Positions 6,179 through 14,242 of a stretch of DNA of 14,270 nucleotides are shown one piece after another (positions within the stretch are counted from its first letter, which is position 1; each line of letters starts with the position of its first letter). This DNA comes from JANMMJ01 sp964543235. GTDB lineage: Bacteria; Pseudomonadota; Alphaproteobacteria; Rhizobiales; Aestuariivirgaceae. Where the stretch lies: the NCBI GenBank assembly GCA_964543235.1, contig CAZIXE010000086.1, positions 1 through 14,270 on the forward strand, in the 5' to 3' direction. The position numbers were made by a program, and so were the translations under genes. Under the pieces are notes generated by a model. It saw only the letters and a program-made list of their open reading frames with translations, had not been told where the DNA came from and did no database searches.

Positions 6179-6997
6179 ATGAGTAAGACGCGTATCCTGA
6201 TCGGTGTTTTGGCTCTGGGCTCCGGGCTTGTCGCGGCTTTCATGGGCATGAAAGTCATCAACAAGAAGCCCAAGACCGAAGTTGTCGAAGTCAACAAGGT
6301 CGAAACCGTCGACGTCCTTGTGGCCGCCAAGCAGATCGGCATGGGCGACAAGCTCGCCGCCGGCGCCATCACCTGGCAGGAGTGGCCGGAGAATGTTGTT
6401 GCCCCGGGCATGATCACCAAGGTCGAGGACCCAGAAGCACTGGTCAAGTACGAAGCCGCCCGCGCCCGCATCGAGATCTTCGAGGGCGAGCCCATCATCG
6501 ACAGGAAGCTCGTGATGCCGGGCGACAATGGTTTCATGGCCGCTATCCTGCCCAAGGGCATGCGCGCCGTCTCGGTCCGCATCTCCGAGGAGACGGGTGC
6601 TGGCGGCTTCATCCTGCCCAATGATCGCGTCGATGTCCTGCTTACCAAGAAGCTCGACGAGGAAGGCTCGGCCCGCAAGGTTGTCACCAGCGAGACGGTA
6701 GTCACCAATGTCCGCGTACTTGCCATCAATCAGACCTACAAGCAGAGTCCCGAAGGCGATCAGGTGATCCCGGAAGGCAAGACTGCGACCCTCGAGCTCA
6801 CGCCTGCCCAGTCGGAGGTCGTCTCCATGGCCGAGACCGCCGGGCAGCTGTCCCTGTCGCTGCGCTCCATCGCCGAATCCGACAAGAATCTCGGCGATGC
6901 GCCGGTCACATCCGAGAAATATGCCAAGGGCATCTCCGGCGACAAGTTCACGGTCGTCCGTTACGGGCTCACCAAGAAATTCACCAACCTCGACTAA
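6179..6997 (+). CDS. cpaB: Tad pilus assembly protein CpaB/RcpC
   Basis: Periplasmic Tad component of 272 aa, held in the inner membrane by one N-terminal helix (about 5-24). An SAF domain follows (about 44-115, beginning VDVLVAAKQIGMGDKL and containing the IFEGEPIIDRKLV segment). Then comes the CpaB/RcpC domain (about 120-232, with GMRAVSVRISEETGAGGFILPNDRVDVLL). The family is needed for Tad pilus biogenesis and is thought to work with the secretin; SAF domains may contact peptidoglycan or sugars, which is inference here. The length is typical. AGGA lies eight bases before the ATG. It is followed by cpaC after nine bases, so the two are co-transcribed and probably translationally linked. Confidence 0.94.
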   Translation: MSKTRILIGVLALGSGLVAAFMGMKVINKKPKTEVVEVNKVETVDVLVAAKQIGMGDKLAAGAITWQEWPENVVAPGMITKVEDPEALVKYEAARARIEIFEGEPIIDRKLVMPGDNGFMAAILPKGMRAVSVRISEETGAGGFILPNDRVDVLLTKKLDEEGSARKVVTSETVVTNVRVLAINQTYKQSPEGDQVIPEGKTATLELTPAQSEVVSMAETAGQLSLSLRSIAESDKNLGDAPVTSEKYAKGISGDKFTVVRYGLTKKFTNLD

Positions 6998-7006
6998 GGC
7001 CTCGTC

Positions 7007-8416
7007 ATGATTCTGCACGCAAACTCCAAGACGACCAGGCACAGGATGAAAGCCGCCGCGGCCGCCCTTGCCTTGTCGGCCCTCGCATTCATGGCCGCCG
7101 CAACGCCCGCTCCTGTCCTGGCCGGCGACTACGCCAGCGATGAATCAGGCGCGCGTTTCGTCCGCATCGGCCTCAACAAGTCGATTGTGATTCGCCTGCC
7201 CGGCGCCGCCCGCGACGTGCTGGTCGGCAACCCCGACATTGTCGAGGCCGTGGTGCGCACCAAGAACACCGCTTACCTCTTCGCCAGGTCGGTCGGCCAG
7301 ACCAACATCTTCTTCTTCGACGAGGCCGGCCAGCAGATCCTGGCGCTCGACCTCGAAGTCGCCCAGGACATGGCGGCGCTGCAGAAACTGATTCAACGCA
7401 CCCTGCCGGGCTCGAAGATCACCGTCGACACCGTTGGCGAGAATGTCGTCCTGGGCGGCAGCGCCGCCAATGCCGCCGAGCACAAGACGGCGATCGATCT
7501 CGCCACCAAGTTCGCCAACGATCCCAACAAGGTGATGTCCACCGTCGCCATCGCCGGCAGCCAGCAGGTGATGCTCAAGGTCCGCGTCGTGGAAGTCCAG
7601 CGCCGCGTCCTCAAGCAGCTCGGCATCAACACCCAGGCCGTCTTTTCGGTTGGCAACATCACGGCCAATCTGGCCAACATCAACCCGTTCCAGAATCCGC
7701 TTATCAGTGCCGGTGCCGGCAATCTCGTCAGATTTGCTGATGGCAGCACCCAGATCGATGCCGTCCTGCGCGCCATGGAGTCCGACGGCCTGATCCGCAC
7801 TCTGGCCGAACCGACCCTCACCGCCGTTTCAGGTGAAGAAGCGAATTTCACTGCCGGCGGCGAGTTCCCGGTCCCGGTCCCGGATTCGGAAGGCAACATC
7901 CGGCTTGAATACAAGCCGTTCGGCGTCATCCTCAATTTCACGCCGACCGTGCTGAGCCAGGGCCGCATCGGCCTGAAGGTGCATACCGAGGTCAGCGAAA
8001 TCTCCGGCCAGTCGACCATTACCGTGAACGACAACATTGCCCCGGTGCTGACAACCAGAAACATCGAGACGTCGATTGAACTGCCGAGCGGCGGTTCCAT
8101 GGCCATGGCCGGACTGATCAAGGACGTCAACGAACAGACGATCAAGGGCATTCCGGGGCTGAAGAGCGTGCCGGTGCTCGGCGCACTGTTCAGGAGCCGG
8201 GACTATGTTTCCGACCAGACCGAACTCGCTGTCCTCGTCACGCCCTACACCGTCAATCCGGTCAGCGAGAACCAGCTCGCCACCCCGGCCGACGGCCTCA
8301 ACATTGCGACCGATGCCCAGACCATCCTGCTCGGCCGTCTCAACAAGATCTATGGCACGCCCGGCGTGGCGCCCAACGGCGTCTATCACGGCAGCGTCGG
8401 CCACATCGTGAAGTAA
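7007..8416 (+). CDS. cpaC: Outer-membrane secretin CpaC/RcpA
   Basis: Secretin of 469 aa that forms the outer-membrane channel for the Flp pilus. Seen: a signal peptide ending PAPVLA before GDY (about residue 39); the pilus-type secretin N-terminal domain (about 50-120, with VLVGNPDIVEAVV); a BON-like region (about 121-180); and the secretin domain (about 185-415, with GGEFPVPVPDSEGN, SGGSMAMAGLIKD, GIPGLKSVPVLGALFRS and ELAVLVTPYTV). Two starts are possible. The ATG at 7007 has AAGG seven bases upstream, formed partly by the cpaB stop. The ATG at 7046 starts closer to the hydrophobic segment, giving 456 aa. I kept the first because of its ribosome site. A separate gene at 4325-4774 encodes a paralogue of its N-terminal domain alone. 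CpaD starts 18 bases downstream. Confidence 0.95.
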   Translation: MILHANSKTTRHRMKAAAAALALSALAFMAAATPAPVLAGDYASDESGARFVRIGLNKSIVIRLPGAARDVLVGNPDIVEAVVRTKNTAYLFARSVGQTNIFFFDEAGQQILALDLEVAQDMAALQKLIQRTLPGSKITVDTVGENVVLGGSAANAAEHKTAIDLATKFANDPNKVMSTVAIAGSQQVMLKVRVVEVQRRVLKQLGINTQAVFSVGNITANLANINPFQNPLISAGAGNLVRFADGSTQIDAVLRAMESDGLIRTLAEPTLTAVSGEEANFTAGGEFPVPVPDSEGNIRLEYKPFGVILNFTPTVLSQGRIGLKVHTEVSEISGQSTITVNDNIAPVLTTRNIETSIELPSGGSMAMAGLIKDVNEQTIKGIPGLKSVPVLGALFRSRDYVSDQTELAVLVTPYTVNPVSENQLATPADGLNIATDAQTILLGRLNKIYGTPGVAPNGVYHGSVGHIVK

Positions 8417-8434
8417 GTGGGCGCGGAGGAACTG

Positions 8435-9211
8435 ATGTCGAAACTGATGAGCTTCAAGGCCGCCGCGCAGGGAATGGCGCTCCTCGGCGCCGCCATCTCC
8501 TTGTCCGCCTGCGAGACCCTCGAGATGGACAAGGCGGAGATGTACACGCCCGCCCCCCACTACGAGCGCTACCCGATCAAAGTGGCGAAGCAGCCTGTCA
8601 AATTGACGATCTCCTCGAAGTCGGGCCATGTGACGCCAACCCAGGCTGCGGAACTCGCAGCCGCCGGCCGCCGGGCCCAGGGTACAGTCAATGGCGGCAT
8701 GGTGTCGGTGCGCCGCCCCAGTGGCGGCGGCCAGTCCGCCAAGGTCGCCGCCGAGGTGAAGTCGATTCTCATCAACCAGGGCGTGCCGGCCGGCAAGATC
8801 GTCGAATCGACCTATTCCGGCGACTCGACCTCGCCGGTTCAGGTCACCTTCGTCCGCGCCGTGGCCGTCACCGAGGAATGCGGCGCCTGGAACAACCTCG
8901 CCTATCAGCCAGACAACGAGCCCCATGAGAATTTCGGTTGTGCCCACCAGCACAATATTGCCGCCATGGTGGCCAATCCGCAGGACCTTGTGGTGCCGCA
9001 GCCGATGACGCCGCCTGAGCCCGGCAAGACGTCGGTGGCGATCGACGACTATCGCGGCTTCGCCAGCAGTGCCGGCGCCAGCGGCGGCAGCTCCTCGGAC
9101 AGCGGTTCCTCCGGTGGCGGCGGCAGCAGCGGCAGTGGTGGCGACAGCGGCGGTGACTCCGGTGGCGACTCCGGTGGTGACTCCGGCGGCGGCTCATCAG
9201 CTTCAGAGTAG
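8435..9211 (+). CDS. cpaD: CpaD-family outer-membrane pilus lipoprotein with Gly/Ser/Asp-rich tail
   Basis: Lipoprotein of 258 aa, the likely pilotin or partner of the CpaC secretin. Seen: a signal peptide ending in the lipobox LSAC (lipidated C26); a CpaD family domain (about 30-207) with the conserved CGAW (C149) and NFGCAHQHN (C169) motifs; and the NPQDLVVPQP segment. An unusual tail (about 210-258) is almost entirely Gly, Ser, Asp and Ala, with four tandem GGDS units at 235-250. The core CpaD domain normally ends near residue 207, so the tail is an extra. The ATG at 8435 has GGAGG five bases upstream. An in-frame GTG at 8417, straight after the cpaC stop, has no ribosome site. It is followed by cpaE after 35 bases. 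Confidence 0.93.
   Translation: MSKLMSFKAAAQGMALLGAAISLSACETLEMDKAEMYTPAPHYERYPIKVAKQPVKLTISSKSGHVTPTQAAELAAAGRRAQGTVNGGMVSVRRPSGGGQSAKVAAEVKSILINQGVPAGKIVESTYSGDSTSPVQVTFVRAVAVTEECGAWNNLAYQPDNEPHENFGCAHQHNIAAMVANPQDLVVPQPMTPPEPGKTSVAIDDYRGFASSAGASGGSSSDSGSSGGGGSSGSGGDSGGDSGGDSGGDSGGGSSASE
9137..9184 (+). repeat. Four tandem 12-bp repeats encoding GGDS in the CpaD tail
   Basis: Four in-frame 12-bp units, each encoding Gly-Gly-Asp-Ser, run at 9137-9148, 9149-9160, 9161-9172 and 9173-9184. They differ only at the Gly codons' third bases and in the first unit's Ser codon (AGC, then TCC in the others). Such repeats can change copy number by slippage without breaking the frame, because the unit is 12 bases. 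Confidence 0.85.
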
Positions 9212-9246
9212 AGAACAGATACGAGTGTGAACGGACGGACGTAGCG

Positions 9247-10512
9247 ATGCAGACCCAGGCCCTCGAAATGCCGATCCCGGCACAGGTTCCCGACCAGCCG
9301 GTCGTGGCCCACATCCCGCGCATCAACATTCATATCTTCTGCGACAATCCCCAGACCGCCTCGGTGATGCAGGCGGCGGCCGCCGACCGCCGCATGTCGC
9401 GCGCCCATGTCACCATCCAGATGGGTGGTATTGCCGGCGCCGTGCAGGTCTACCAGTCCGCCGGCACGCCCAGCCTGCTGATCGTCGAATCCCACAGCCC
9501 CCGCGACCTCATGCTCGCCGAGTTGATGCAGCTTGCCCAGGTGTGTCAGCCGACCACCAAGGTGGTGGTCATCGGCCACCTGAACGACGTCATCCTCTAT
9601 CGCGAACTGATCCGCCAGGGGGTCAGCGAATATATCGTCGCTCCGTTGACGCAGCTGCAGATCATCGAGGCGATTTCCAACCTCTACCAGGATCCCAAGG
9701 CCGGGCCGGTCGGTCGCATCATCGCCTTCGTCGGCGCCAAGGGTGGCGTCGGCTCCTCGACCATTGCCCACAATTTCGGCTGGACCGTCTCGCGCACCTT
9801 CGCGGTTGACACCGTGATCACCGATCTCGATCTCGCCTTCGGCACCGCCGGGCTCAATTTCAACCAGGAAGCCGCCCAGGGCATCTTCGACGCGCTGGGT
9901 CAGCCCGACCGCGTCGACAATACCCTGATCGACCGCCTGCTCACCAAATGCGGCGACAAGCTGAGCCTCCTCGCTTCCCCCGGCATCGTCGACCGTGACA
10001 TGGCCGTCGAGTCGCAGTCCATCGAGACCATCCTCAGCGTCGTGCGCCAGAATGTGCCCTGCGTCGTCGTCGATGTTCCCAACATGTGGGCGCCCTGGAT
10101 CAAATACACGCTGATCCAGTCCGACGAGGTGATCATCACCGCGACCCCCGATCTCGCCTCTCTGCGCAACACCAAGAACATCATCGACCTGCTCAAGGCC
10201 TCGCGGCCCAACGACCGGCCGCCGCGCCTCATCCTCAATCAGGTGGGCGTTCCCAAGCGTCCGGAGATTCCGCCCGGCGAGTTCGCCAAGGCGGTCGGCG
10301 TCGAGCCGTCGGTCGTCATTCCCTATGATCCGCAGTCCTTCGGCACCGCCGCCAGCAACGGCCAGATGCTCGCCGAGGTCGCCGCCAAGTCCAAGGCGGT
10401 CGAAGCCCTGAATCAGCTTGCCGACATCATCATGGGTCCGGCCAAGCCGCCGCAGCAGGCCAAGCGCGGTCTGTCCATTCTCGATAAACTTCCCAAGTTG
10501 AGGAAGAAGTGA
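9247..10512 (+). CDS. cpaE: CpaE/TadZ pilus localisation ATPase-like protein
   Basis: Cytoplasmic protein of 421 aa of the CpaE/TadZ family, which positions the Tad machine, often at a cell pole. Seen: a degenerate response-receiver domain (about 26-145), in which the usual phospho-acceptor Asp is replaced (LLIVES, E81) and the switch Lys is Ala (YIVAP, A132). A MinD/ParA-type ATPase fold follows (about 155-395). It keeps the signature lysine K165 in KGGVGSST but has Ser170 in place of the P-loop lysine, as many CpaE proteins do. D193 and D195 follow in ITDLDLAFG. The C-terminus is basic. The ATG at 9247 has only a weak ribosome site. The gene overlaps cpaF by one base (TGATG), which implies coupled translation. 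Whether it hydrolyses ATP is uncertain. Confidence 0.93.
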   Translation: MQTQALEMPIPAQVPDQPVVAHIPRINIHIFCDNPQTASVMQAAAADRRMSRAHVTIQMGGIAGAVQVYQSAGTPSLLIVESHSPRDLMLAELMQLAQVCQPTTKVVVIGHLNDVILYRELIRQGVSEYIVAPLTQLQIIEAISNLYQDPKAGPVGRIIAFVGAKGGVGSSTIAHNFGWTVSRTFAVDTVITDLDLAFGTAGLNFNQEAAQGIFDALGQPDRVDNTLIDRLLTKCGDKLSLLASPGIVDRDMAVESQSIETILSVVRQNVPCVVVDVPNMWAPWIKYTLIQSDEVIITATPDLASLRNTKNIIDLLKASRPNDRPPRLILNQVGVPKRPEIPPGEFAKAVGVEPSVVIPYDPQSFGTAASNGQMLAEVAAKSKAVEALNQLADIIMGPAKPPQQAKRGLSILDKLPKLRKK

Positions 10513-11981
10513 TGTTTGGTAAGCGTTCCGAAGGAACCCAGCCCCTTCCGCCGGTGATGCCGGCTCCGCCGGTCGGGCAGCCGCCCGCCGCCGCCGGCGC
10601 GACGCAGATTCCCGATCTGCCCATGCCGGGTTCCGCGGCCCCGCCGCCGCCCGCACCCGCCGCCTCAGGCCGCGGCACGGCCCGCCGTTCCGAGAACTAC
10701 TACGACATCAAGTCGACGATCTTCAACGCCCTGATCGATGCCATCGACCTGACCCAGCTGGGCCAGCTCGATCGCGATGCCGCCCGCGACGAGATCCGCG
10801 ACATCGTCAACGAGATCATCACGCTGAAGGACGTGGCGATGTCCATCGCCGAGCAGGAGGAACTGCTCGAGGACATCTGCAACGACGTGCTCGGCTTCGG
10901 CCCGCTGGAGCCGCTGCTCGCCCGCGACGACATCGCCGACATCATGGTCAACGGCGCCAACACCTGCTTCATCGAAGTCGGCGGCAAGATGCAGAAGACC
11001 GGCGTCCGCTTCCGTGATAACGCCCAGCTGCTCAACATCTGCCAGCGCATCGTCAGCCAGGTCGGCCGCCGCGTCGATGAGGCCAGCCCCATCTGCGACG
11101 CCCGTCTCATGGACGGTTCGCGCGTCAACGTCATCGTGCCGCCGCTCGCCATCGACGGGCCCACCCTCACCATCCGCAAGTTTAAGAAGGACCGCCTCAA
11201 GCTCACCGATCTGGTCAAGTTCGGTTCGATCACGCCTGAGGGCGCCACCATCCTCCAGATCATCGGCCGCGTCCGTTGCAACTGCCTCATCTCCGGCGGC
11301 ACCGGCTCCGGCAAGACCACGCTGCTCAACTGCCTCACCGGCTATATCGATCACGACGAGCGCGTCATCACCTGCGAAGACGCCGCCGAGCTGCAGCTCC
11401 AGCAGCCGCATGTGGTGCGCCTCGAAACCCGCCCGCCGAACCTCGAGGGCGAGGGCGAGATCACCATGCGCGATCTGGTCAAGAACTGTCTGCGTATGCG
11501 CCCCGAGCGCATCATCGTCGGCGAGGTCCGCGGCCCCGAGGCCTTTGACCTTCTCCAGGCGATGAACACCGGCCATGACGGTTCCATGGGAACGCTCCAC
11601 GCCAACAGCCCGCGCGAGGCCATCTCCCGTCTCGAATCGATGATCACCATGGGCGGCTTTGCCCTGCCGTCCAAGACCATTAAGGAGATGATCTGCGGCT
11701 CCATCGACGTGATCGTCCAGGCTGCCCGCCTGCGTGACGGTTCGCGCCGCATCACCCACATCACCGAGGTGGTCGGCATGGAGGGCGACGTCATCATTAC
11801 CCAGGACCTGTTTGTATACGAGGTGATCGGCGAGGACGCCAACGGCAGGATCATCGGCCGCCACCGCTCGACCGGCATTGCCCGGCCGCATTTCTGGGAC
11901 CGCGCCCGCTACTACAACGAAGAAGGCCGCCTCGCCGAAGCGCTCGAGAAGGCCGAAGAGCGCAACGACAGCGACCTGTGA
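10512..11981 (+). CDS. cpaF: Tad secretion ATPase CpaF/TadA
   Basis: Cytoplasmic hexameric ATPase of 489 aa that powers Flp pilus assembly by acting on the TadB/TadC platform. Seen: a Pro/Ala-rich linker (about 11-55); an N-terminal domain (about 60-225); and a GspE/PulE-type ATPase core with Walker A GGTGSGKTT (262-270, K268). The Walker B/Asp-box region RIIVGEVRGPEA follows (E338), then the GSMGTLHANSPREAISRLE His box. The ATG at 10512 shares its A with the cpaE stop (TGATG), and GAGGA lies upstream inside cpaE. An overlapping GTG at 10509 is possible. In TadA-type enzymes one ATPase drives both extension and retraction; that is family knowledge. It is followed by tadB after 26 bases. Confidence 0.96.
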   Translation: MFGKRSEGTQPLPPVMPAPPVGQPPAAAGATQIPDLPMPGSAAPPPPAPAASGRGTARRSENYYDIKSTIFNALIDAIDLTQLGQLDRDAARDEIRDIVNEIITLKDVAMSIAEQEELLEDICNDVLGFGPLEPLLARDDIADIMVNGANTCFIEVGGKMQKTGVRFRDNAQLLNICQRIVSQVGRRVDEASPICDARLMDGSRVNVIVPPLAIDGPTLTIRKFKKDRLKLTDLVKFGSITPEGATILQIIGRVRCNCLISGGTGSGKTTLLNCLTGYIDHDERVITCEDAAELQLQQPHVVRLETRPPNLEGEGEITMRDLVKNCLRMRPERIIVGEVRGPEAFDLLQAMNTGHDGSMGTLHANSPREAISRLESMITMGGFALPSKTIKEMICGSIDVIVQAARLRDGSRRITHITEVVGMEGDVIITQDLFVYEVIGEDANGRIIGRHRSTGIARPHFWDRARYYNEEGRLAEALEKAEERNDSDL

Positions 11982-12007
11982 TCCGGGAGAGGTGAGACCG
12001 CGTAACG

Positions 12008-13021
12008 ATGCTCTTTGGTGACCAGCTTCCGCAGATAGCCTTTGTGGTGATGATCGGCCTCTTCGTCGGCGGCCTGATCATCGCCGTTCTCTATCCCTAT
12101 TTTTCCGGTTCGGTGGAATCGGCCAGGCGCGTCAAGGCAATCGCCTCCAGCAACAAGCAGCCGGCCAAGCAGGGCTTCCGCCAGCGCCTGATGGCCGAGG
12201 ATCCCAAGGATTCCCGCCGCCGCCAGCTGCAGGAATCCCTGAAGCAGATTGAGGAGCGCGAGAAGCAGCGCAAGAAGCGGCTGACGCTGCGCGTCATGAT
12301 CCTGCAGGCCGGTCTTGAAATCACCCCCCAGGTCTTCTGGATGATCTCGGTGGTGGTGGGCATCGTTTCGGCCCTGGGCGTCATGGTCGCCGGATTGCCC
12401 TGGTTCATTGCCCCGGTCGCCGGGGCGGTTGGCATGTTCGGCCTGCCGCGCTGGTGCCTCGGTTATCTGCGCAAGCGCCGCCAGAACATCTTTCTCAATG
12501 ATTTTGCCGACGCCGTCGACGTGATGGTGCGCGGCCTCAAGGCCGGTCTGCCGGTCACTGACGCCATGAAGGTGATCGCCACCGAAACGCCGGCGCCGGT
12601 CGGTCCTGAATTCTCCGAGATCGTCGAAGGCCAGCGCGTCGGCATCACCATCGACCAGGGCGTCGAGCGCATGTACGAGCGCATGCCGCTGCCCGAAGTC
12701 AACTTCCTGTCGATCGTCATGGCCATTCAGGCCAAGACCGGCGGCAACCTCGCCGAGGCCCTGAGCAACCTTTCCAAGGTGCTCCGCGATCGCAAGAAGA
12801 TGAAGATGAAGATCAAGGCCGTCAGCCAGGAAGCCAAGGCCTCCGCCGCCATCATCGGCTCGCTGCCGATCCTCATCATGGGCGCCATGACCGTTCTCAA
12901 TCCCGAGTATCTGAACCCGCTCTTCTATACCAGCACCGGCAACATGCTGATCGCCGGCTCTGCCACCTGGATGGGCATCGGGGTTCTGGTCATGCGCAAG
13001 ATGATCAACTTCGAAATCTGA
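12008..13021 (+). CDS. tadB: Tad inner-membrane platform protein TadB
   Basis: Inner-membrane protein of 337 aa with a type II secretion F (T2SSF) domain (about 165-293), the partner of TadC in the platform driven by CpaF. Seen: an N-terminal membrane helix (about 10-30); a charged, probably coiled cytoplasmic segment (about 58-95, rich in Glu, Lys, Arg and Gln); two helices (about 109-130 and 132-150); and the F-domain cores DVMVRGLKAGLPVTDAMKVIA and MAIQAKTGGNLAEALSNL. Further helices are at about 281-297 and 312-329. The ATG at 12008 lacks a well-spaced ribosome site; the purine run GGGAGAGG lies about 15 bases upstream, so translation may be modest. It follows cpaF by 26 bases and precedes tadC by 20, in the usual family order. 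Confidence 0.94.
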   Translation: MLFGDQLPQIAFVVMIGLFVGGLIIAVLYPYFSGSVESARRVKAIASSNKQPAKQGFRQRLMAEDPKDSRRRQLQESLKQIEEREKQRKKRLTLRVMILQAGLEITPQVFWMISVVVGIVSALGVMVAGLPWFIAPVAGAVGMFGLPRWCLGYLRKRRQNIFLNDFADAVDVMVRGLKAGLPVTDAMKVIATETPAPVGPEFSEIVEGQRVGITIDQGVERMYERMPLPEVNFLSIVMAIQAKTGGNLAEALSNLSKVLRDRKKMKMKIKAVSQEAKASAAIIGSLPILIMGAMTVLNPEYLNPLFYTSTGNMLIAGSATWMGIGVLVMRKMINFEI

Positions 13022-13041
13022 TCCTGGCAGGAAGCGCCGCC

Positions 13042-14013
13042 GTGTTCGAGAAAATCGTCTACCTCCTCCAGCCCGAGCAGCTCTTCGCCATGCTCATCGG
13101 CGTGGCGGCCTTTGCCACGGTTCTGACCATTGCGGCCCCCTTCTTCCAGAACGACAAGCTGCGCGCCCGCATGAAATCGGTCTCCACCGAACGCGAACGC
13201 CTGAAGGCCTTGTCGCGAGCCTCCCTGAGCCAGGGCGAAGGACGCCTGCGCGAACGCCCGCAGGCCGGCCTCATGGCGCAGCTCGTCGAAAGCCTCAACC
13301 TGCGCAAGCTGTTCGAGGCCGAGGCCTCGCGAGACAAGCTGCGCCAGGCCGGCTACCGCAGCGAGCGCCACCTCGTCACGTTCCTGGCGATCCGCGCCAT
13401 CGTACCGATCGTCCTGGCCATTCTCGTCTTTGTCTATTCCTCGACGGTGTTTGCCGACCGCATCCCGCAGTCTATGCGCATGGTGGCGACCCTGTTCGGC
13501 CTTGTCGGCGGCTACTACATGCCGAACATGTTTCTCAAGAACCTGGCGCAGCGCCGCCAGGAATCGATCAAGCGGGCCTGGTCGGACGCTCTCGACCTCT
13601 TGCTGATCTGCGTCGAATCCGGCATGGCCATCGAGCCCGCCATGCAGCGCGTCGCCCGTGAGATCGGCAGCCAGTCGGTGCCGCTCGCCGAGGAACTGAC
13701 CCTGACCACCGCCGAACTGTCCTTCCTCAACGATCGCCGCAAGGCCTTCGAGAATCTTGGCAAGCGCACCGGCCTGCCGACCGTGAAATCGGTCGTGACC
13801 AGCCTGATCCAGTCCGAGCGTTACGGCACGCCGCTCGGCACCGCGCTGCGTGTCCTGGCCCAGGAGAACCGCGACATGCGCATGGGTGAAGCCGAGAAGA
13901 AGGCTGCCGCCCTGCCGCCGAAGCTCACCGTGCCGATGGTCATGTTCTTCCTGCCGGTGATCTTCATCGTCATCCTTGGACCCTCGGTCATCCTCGTTCT
14001 CGGCCTGAAATAG
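13042..14013 (+). CDS. tadC: Tad inner-membrane platform protein TadC
   Basis: Inner-membrane platform protein of 323 aa, the second T2SSF-domain partner. Seen: a first membrane helix (about 14-34); a charged segment (about 38-110); membrane helices at about 118-137 and 148-165; the F domain (about 180-308) with DALDLLLICVESGMAIEPAM and LIQSERYGTPLGTALRVLA; and a strongly hydrophobic C-terminal helix (about 298-320). It starts with GTG at 13042; AGGA lies nine bases upstream, which fits better than any internal ATG. It is the last recognisable Tad gene in the window. The last 26 bases overlap, on the opposite strand, a decayed MarR-like frame. No terminator is visible after the stop. Confidence 0.94.
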   Translation: MFEKIVYLLQPEQLFAMLIGVAAFATVLTIAAPFFQNDKLRARMKSVSTERERLKALSRASLSQGEGRLRERPQAGLMAQLVESLNLRKLFEAEASRDKLRQAGYRSERHLVTFLAIRAIVPIVLAILVFVYSSTVFADRIPQSMRMVATLFGLVGGYYMPNMFLKNLAQRRQESIKRAWSDALDLLLICVESGMAIEPAMQRVAREIGSQSVPLAEELTLTTAELSFLNDRRKAFENLGKRTGLPTVKSVVTSLIQSERYGTPLGTALRVLAQENRDMRMGEAEKKAAALPPKLTVPMVMFFLPVIFIVILGPSVILVLGLK

Positions 14014-14242
14014 GCCGCCAACACGTCGCGTCGAGGGCCGCTGTCAGCTGCGCCATCGCCACGATCTGACCGGTGTCGGCAAGCCGGCCCGGCATCCGGT
14101 GCGCCTTTCGCCAGATCGGCAGGACGGCCTCGAGGCGGTGCGCCCCCTCTTCGGTGATCCAGACGGTGCGGCGCCGCAGACCGTCGCGGACCGCGGCGAT
14201 CTCGACCAGTCCCTCTTTCGTCGCCCGTGAACTATTCCCAAG
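13988..14242 (-). pseudogene. 3' remnant of a MarR-like winged-helix regulator
   Basis: This minus-strand frame is open from a stop at 14243-14245 to a stop at 13988-13990. It encodes a MarR-like winged-helix end: KEGLVEIAAVRDG then RRTVWITEEGAHRLEAVLP, then IWRKAHRM. This matches the wing, the LTEEG signature and the dimerisation helix seen in MarR proteins (the LERxGLVE...RRVxLTxEGRxLLExALPxW pattern). No ATG or GTG start precedes it within the frame, and the recognition helix is missing, so it is a truncated or frameshifted gene. Other minus-strand frames to the right do not show an obvious continuation. It may be a decay product, or a sequencing frameshift in a gene continuing past the window edge. 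Its frame runs 26 bases into the end of tadC. Confidence 0.5.

Noticed and set aside
5395..6729. Minus-strand open frame opposite cpaA/cpaB
   Set aside because: Spans the terminator and two recognisable plus-strand genes; the product has no domain and changes character along its length.
9049..10656. Long minus-strand open frame opposite cpaD/cpaE
   Set aside because: Low-complexity Gly/Asp-rich antisense product; the PPES repeats are the reverse reading of the CpaD GGDS tail. The plus-strand genes are clear.
10665..11891. Minus-strand open frame opposite cpaF
   Set aside because: Antisense shadow of a well-conserved ATPase with no recognisable domain.
14044..14241. Minus-strand 65-aa open frame at the right edge
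   Set aside because: Arg/Ser-rich with no family resemblance. A neighbouring frame over the same bases reads as a MarR-like wing, so this one is a shadow.
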